Below, piece by piece: positions 5,704-8,292 of a stretch of DNA of 8,292 nt; position 1 is the first letter of the stretch, and every line of letters starts with the position of its first letter. The position numbers and the translations under genes were made by a program. The stretch is from an uncultured Clostridia bacterium (lineage in GTDB: Bacteria; Bacillota; Clostridia; Christensenellales; Borkfalkiaceae). The notes under the pieces are model-generated. The model saw only the letters and a program-made list of their open reading frames with translations. It searched no databases and was not told the DNA's origin. The stretch covers positions 1 to 8,292 of the forward strand of contig CANREX010000062.1 in assembly GCA_947629735.1 (NCBI GenBank), written 5' to 3'.

Positions 5704-6471
5704 ATGAGAATTGTAATCAAAATCGGCACGTCGACGCTTACGCACGCTTCGGGGCGGCTCAATCTCCGTCTTTTCGGCGAGCTGTGCAGGGTGATAAGCG
5801 ATATAAAGGGCGACGACAATCAGGTCATAATCGTCTCCTCGGGCGCGATAGCCATGGGAGTCGGCAAACTTTCGCTCAGCGGCAAGCCGGAAGATATCCC
5901 CACCAAACAGGCGGCAGCGGCGGTAGGTCAGTGCGAGCTCATGTACAACTACGACAAGTTTTTCGGCGAGTACGACCACACCGTAGCCCAGATACTTATA
6001 ACGGCGGAGGACATCGACGACGAAAAGCGGCGCAAGCACTTTTCGGACACCATGGAGCGCCTCCTCGAAATGGGCGTGCTGCCCATCATCAACGAAAACG
6101 ACACCGTCGCCACCGACGAAATGACTGTGGGTGACAACGACACGCTTTCCGCGGTAATAGCGGTCAACGTAAAAGCCGACCTCCTCGTACTTTTGTCTGA
6201 CATCGACGGTCTTTTTTCCGCCGACCCGCACAAGGACGGCGCGGCAAAGCTCATACCCGTAGTTGAAAAGGTGGACGGGGAAGTCATGAAGATAGCGGGC
6301 GGCGCGGGCAGCGCGCTCGGCACGGGCGGCATGCACACAAAGGTATGCGCCGCCAAGACCTGCATGCAAAACGGCGTGGACATGATAATAGTGAACGGTT
6401 CCCGCCCCGAAGTATTGTACGACGTAATGGACGGCAAACCCTGCGGTACGCTGTTCAAGGGCAAAAAATAA
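5704..6471 (+). CDS. proB: glutamate 5-kinase, single-domain form without PUA
   Basis: ProB phosphorylates glutamate to glutamyl-5-phosphate, the first step of proline synthesis. The 255 residues form one amino-acid-kinase domain: MRIVIKIGTSTL (nucleotide-binding Lys), VIIVSSGAIAMG (41-52), LPIINENDTV (126-135), the GDNDTLSA loop (143-150), LVLLSDIDGLF (161-171) and GTGGMHTK (206-213). It ends at CGTLF, just where longer enzymes such as E. coli ProB (367 residues) continue into a PUA domain, so this is the short type rather than a truncation. No in-frame start lies closer to a ribosome site: AAGGGG at 5682-5687 is 16 bases from the ATG, an unusually long gap, and can pair with CTTTT at 5688-5692. 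proA follows after 81 bases with no terminator, so they are one operon. Proline feedback cannot be judged from sequence. Confidence 0.95.
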   Translation: MRIVIKIGTSTLTHASGRLNLRLFGELCRVISDIKGDDNQVIIVSSGAIAMGVGKLSLSGKPEDIPTKQAAAAVGQCELMYNYDKFFGEYDHTVAQILITAEDIDDEKRRKHFSDTMERLLEMGVLPIINENDTVATDEMTVGDNDTLSAVIAVNVKADLLVLLSDIDGLFSADPHKDGAAKLIPVVEKVDGEVMKIAGGAGSALGTGGMHTKVCAAKTCMQNGVDMIIVNGSRPEVLYDVMDGKPCGTLFKGKK

Positions 6472-6552
6472 GGGAAAATAAGGGCAAATAAAAAGCGTTA
6501 AAGGCAATTTCAAGGTCAAAATATAACAAAAAGCAGGTAATAAGGTTAAAAA

Positions 6553-7812
6553 ATGACTACGCGTGAGATATTGCAAAGCGTAAAGGCGGCTTCCGCCAAG
6601 ATAGCGCGCCTCAATGCGGAAAAGAAGAACGAGGCGTTGAACATGATTGCGGACAGCCTCGTTTCGCACATGGAAAACATACTCGAAGCCAACGCCGACG
6701 ACGTCTATTCGGCGCGCGGCAAGATAAGCGACGTCATGCTCGACAGGCTCTCGCTCAGCGAAAAGCGCATTTACGACATGGCGGACGGGGTGCGCGCGGT
6801 GGCGGCTCTTCCCGACCCGATAGGCGAAATTCTTTCCCGCTATACCCGTACCGACGGGTTGGACATCACCAAAGTCCGCGTTCCCCTCGGGGTAGTGGGG
6901 ATAATTTACGAAAGCCGACCCAACGTCACTTCCGACGCAGCCGCCCTGTGCTTAAAAAGCGGCAACGCGTGCGTCCTGCGCGCGGGCAAAGAGGCGCACA
7001 ATTCCGCCTTCGCGATAGTAGAAGCCATGCGCGACGGGCTGGACGGCGCGGGTGTAGACCCCTTCCTGATAGGCTTTATAGAGGATACTTCCCGCGAGAG
7101 CGCGTTCGAACTCATGCGCGCCGAGGGCTATATAGATTTGCTCATTCCGCGCGGCGGAGCGGGGCTCATTTCGTCGTGCGTGAAAAACGCGACAGTGCCC
7201 TGCATCGAGACGGGAACGGGCATATGTCACGTCTATGTGGACGGCGAAGCGGACTTCGACAAGGCTCTCCGCATAATAGAAAACGCCAAGTGCAGCCGAC
7301 CTTCCGTATGCAACGCCATGGAAGTCTGCCTTGTGGACGTCGCAATAGCCGATAAATTTCTGCCCCTGCTCAGGGAAAGGCTTGTGGATAACAGGGCACA
7401 AAACCCCGTGACAATGCTCTGCGACGAGCGCGCGCTGTCTTTCCTTTGCGGCGGGAATGGCTGTTTTGCCGCGGGCGAAGGCGATTTCGACAGGGAATTT
7501 CTCGATTACAAGATGGCAATCGCCGTCGTTGACGGCGTAAAAAAGGCGGTGGAGCATATCCGCGCCCACTCGACTCACCACAGCGACTGCATAATAACCG
7601 AAAACGCGGGCAACGCGAAATATTTCGAGGAAAACGTAGACAGCGCGGCGGTTTACGTCAACTCTTCGACCCGTTTTACGGACGGCGGGGAGTTCGGCTT
7701 GGGCTGTGAAATGGGCATTTCCACCCAAAAACTGCACGCCCGCGGACCTATGGGACTGAAAGAGCTCACCACTTATAAATATATCGTGCGCGGCGACGGA
7801 CATATAAGATAA
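6553..7812 (+). CDS. proA: gamma-glutamyl phosphate reductase (glutamate-5-semialdehyde dehydrogenase)
   Basis: ProA reduces glutamyl-5-phosphate with NADPH to glutamate-5-semialdehyde, which cyclises to pyrroline-5-carboxylate for ProC. The 419-residue length is typical. The catalytic cysteine is C253 in KCSRPSVCNAMEVCLV. Other family segments are VPLGVVGIIYESRPNVTSDAA (110-130), CVLRAGKEAHNSA (140-152), LLIPRGGAGLIS (196-207), TGTGICHVYVD (220-230), HSTHHSDCIITEN (339-351) and RFTDGGEFGLGCEMGISTQKLHARGPMGL (374-402). ATG 6553 follows AAGG at 6542-6545. The 81-base gap to proB holds only A-rich sequence with the short direct repeat TAAGGGAAAA/TAAGGGCAAA near 6469-6489 and no hairpin, which supports cotranscription. 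proC is absent from the window and must lie elsewhere. Confidence 0.96.
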   Translation: MTTREILQSVKAASAKIARLNAEKKNEALNMIADSLVSHMENILEANADDVYSARGKISDVMLDRLSLSEKRIYDMADGVRAVAALPDPIGEILSRYTRTDGLDITKVRVPLGVVGIIYESRPNVTSDAAALCLKSGNACVLRAGKEAHNSAFAIVEAMRDGLDGAGVDPFLIGFIEDTSRESAFELMRAEGYIDLLIPRGGAGLISSCVKNATVPCIETGTGICHVYVDGEADFDKALRIIENAKCSRPSVCNAMEVCLVDVAIADKFLPLLRERLVDNRAQNPVTMLCDERALSFLCGGNGCFAAGEGDFDREFLDYKMAIAVVDGVKKAVEHIRAHSTHHSDCIITENAGNAKYFEENVDSAAVYVNSSTRFTDGGEFGLGCEMGISTQKLHARGPMGLKELTTYKYIVRGDGHIR

Positions 7813-7899
7813 AAACATAAGAAAGAACACACAAGACAGTGCGCATAACGGCATATCGGGTGAATTTGCGCCAAAAAACCGTCAAGGCGTATCCTGCGA

Positions 7900-7928
7900 T
7901 TGACAAGCGCAAATCAAGCTGTTAAAAT
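7900..7928 (+). promoter_or_regulatory. promoter of the AEC-family transporter gene
   Basis: TTGACA (7900-7905) and TAAAAT (7923-7928) are separated by exactly 17 bases, a near-consensus sigma-A promoter. An inverted repeat GTTAA-AATA-TTAAC (7921-7934) overlaps the -10 and could be an operator. I see no clear terminator between proA and this promoter, so some proBA transcription may read through. Confidence 0.85.
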
Positions 7929-7958
7929 ATTAACCGTCGGAAATCGGAGGAAAGGCAA

Positions 7959-8292
7959 ATGTGGGCGACTCTTGCGACAACCGTCAACGCGGTCGCGCCG
8001 ATAATATTGCTGATATTGCTCGGCTACATTCTCAAACGGATAAAGTTTTTAAATGCCGCCTTTATAAAGACAGGCAATAAATTCGTGTTCCGCGTGTGCC
8101 TGCCCTGCATGCTTTTCATAAACATTTACGATAGTCTGAGCAGTTTTTCGTCTATCCGTTGGGACGTCGTGGCGTACTCGGTCGCGGTAATTGCCGTGAT
8201 ATTCGTCGCGGGGCTGATAACCGCCGTGCTCACCACAAAGAACGAGCGGCGCAGGGGAGTTATCGCCCAATGCGTTTTCAGGAGCAACTTCG
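7959..8292 (+). CDS. AEC-family (auxin efflux carrier-like) permease, 3' truncated by window end
   Basis: The frame opens at ATG 7959, behind GGAGG at 7946-7950 with an 8-base gap, and stays open to the end of the window (111 codons; the family is usually about 300-320 residues). Three hydrophobic segments are visible at about 4-25 (TLATTVNAVAPIILLILLGYIL), 41-57 (KFVFRVCLPCMLFINIY) and 69-91 (DVVAYSVAVIAVIFVAGLITAVL), then a basic loop KNERRRG and VIAQCVFRSNF. The LP in helix two and the 'RGVIAQxxFRSNF' start of the next helix are typical of the AEC (Mem_trans) family, which moves organic acids such as malate or other small anions across the cell membrane. The substrate cannot be told from this fragment. 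It has its own promoter and is probably unrelated in function to proBA. Confidence 0.85.
   Translation, partial: MWATLATTVNAVAPIILLILLGYILKRIKFLNAAFIKTGNKFVFRVCLPCMLFINIYDSLSSFSSIRWDVVAYSVAVIAVIFVAGLITAVLTTKNERRRGVIAQCVFRSNF

Noticed and set aside
5704..6471. proB as a truncated gene
   Set aside because: The kinase domain is complete and ends at the natural boundary before the PUA domain; short ProB enzymes are known.
7841..7871. GCGCA/TGCGC pairing after proA as a terminator
   Set aside because: The stem is only 5 bp with a 21-base loop and is followed by an A-run rather than a T-run.

Overview
The window looks like the chromosome of an anaerobic, low-to-moderate GC Firmicute, most likely an uncultured gut-type Clostridia. 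This is inference from protein similarity: a clostridial DUF3737 protein, a glutamate dehydrogenase whose active-site numbering matches Clostridium symbiosum GDH, a single-domain ProB, purine-rich Shine-Dalgarno sites, sigma-A-like promoters and heavy use of ATA for isoleucine. All recognisable genes are housekeeping or biosynthetic. I see no phage, transposase, CRISPR array, rRNA or tRNA.

Layout. Positions 1-368 hold the 3' end of a TtcA-family tRNA thiolation gene on the plus strand. It converges on a minus-strand DUF3737 beta-helix gene (504-1349) across a shared hairpin. Divergent from DUF3737 is a membrane-anchored protein with a SPOR-like region (1544-2239). Next is a thyA-folA operon (2301-3655) with its own promoter and terminator; folA is split by an in-frame TAG. 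A separate transcription unit carries gdhA (3906-5240), ending in a strong terminator. A gene-free 463-base stretch (5241-5703) follows, most of it a highly structured, hairpin-rich repeat-like element, with the proBA promoter at its right edge. proB (5704-6471) and proA (6553-7812) form an operon. The window ends inside an AEC-family transporter gene (7959 onward) that has its own promoter.

How the genes work together. ThyA makes dTMP and releases dihydrofolate, which FolA must reduce, so the lesion in folA matters functionally. GdhA makes glutamate, and ProB and ProA convert glutamate to glutamate-5-semialdehyde, two of the three steps to proline; proC is not here. The most notable observations are the TAG in folA, which has GTG and a plausible ribosome site directly beside it, and the nested-hairpin element between gdhA and proB. 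I found no convincing new multi-gene system.
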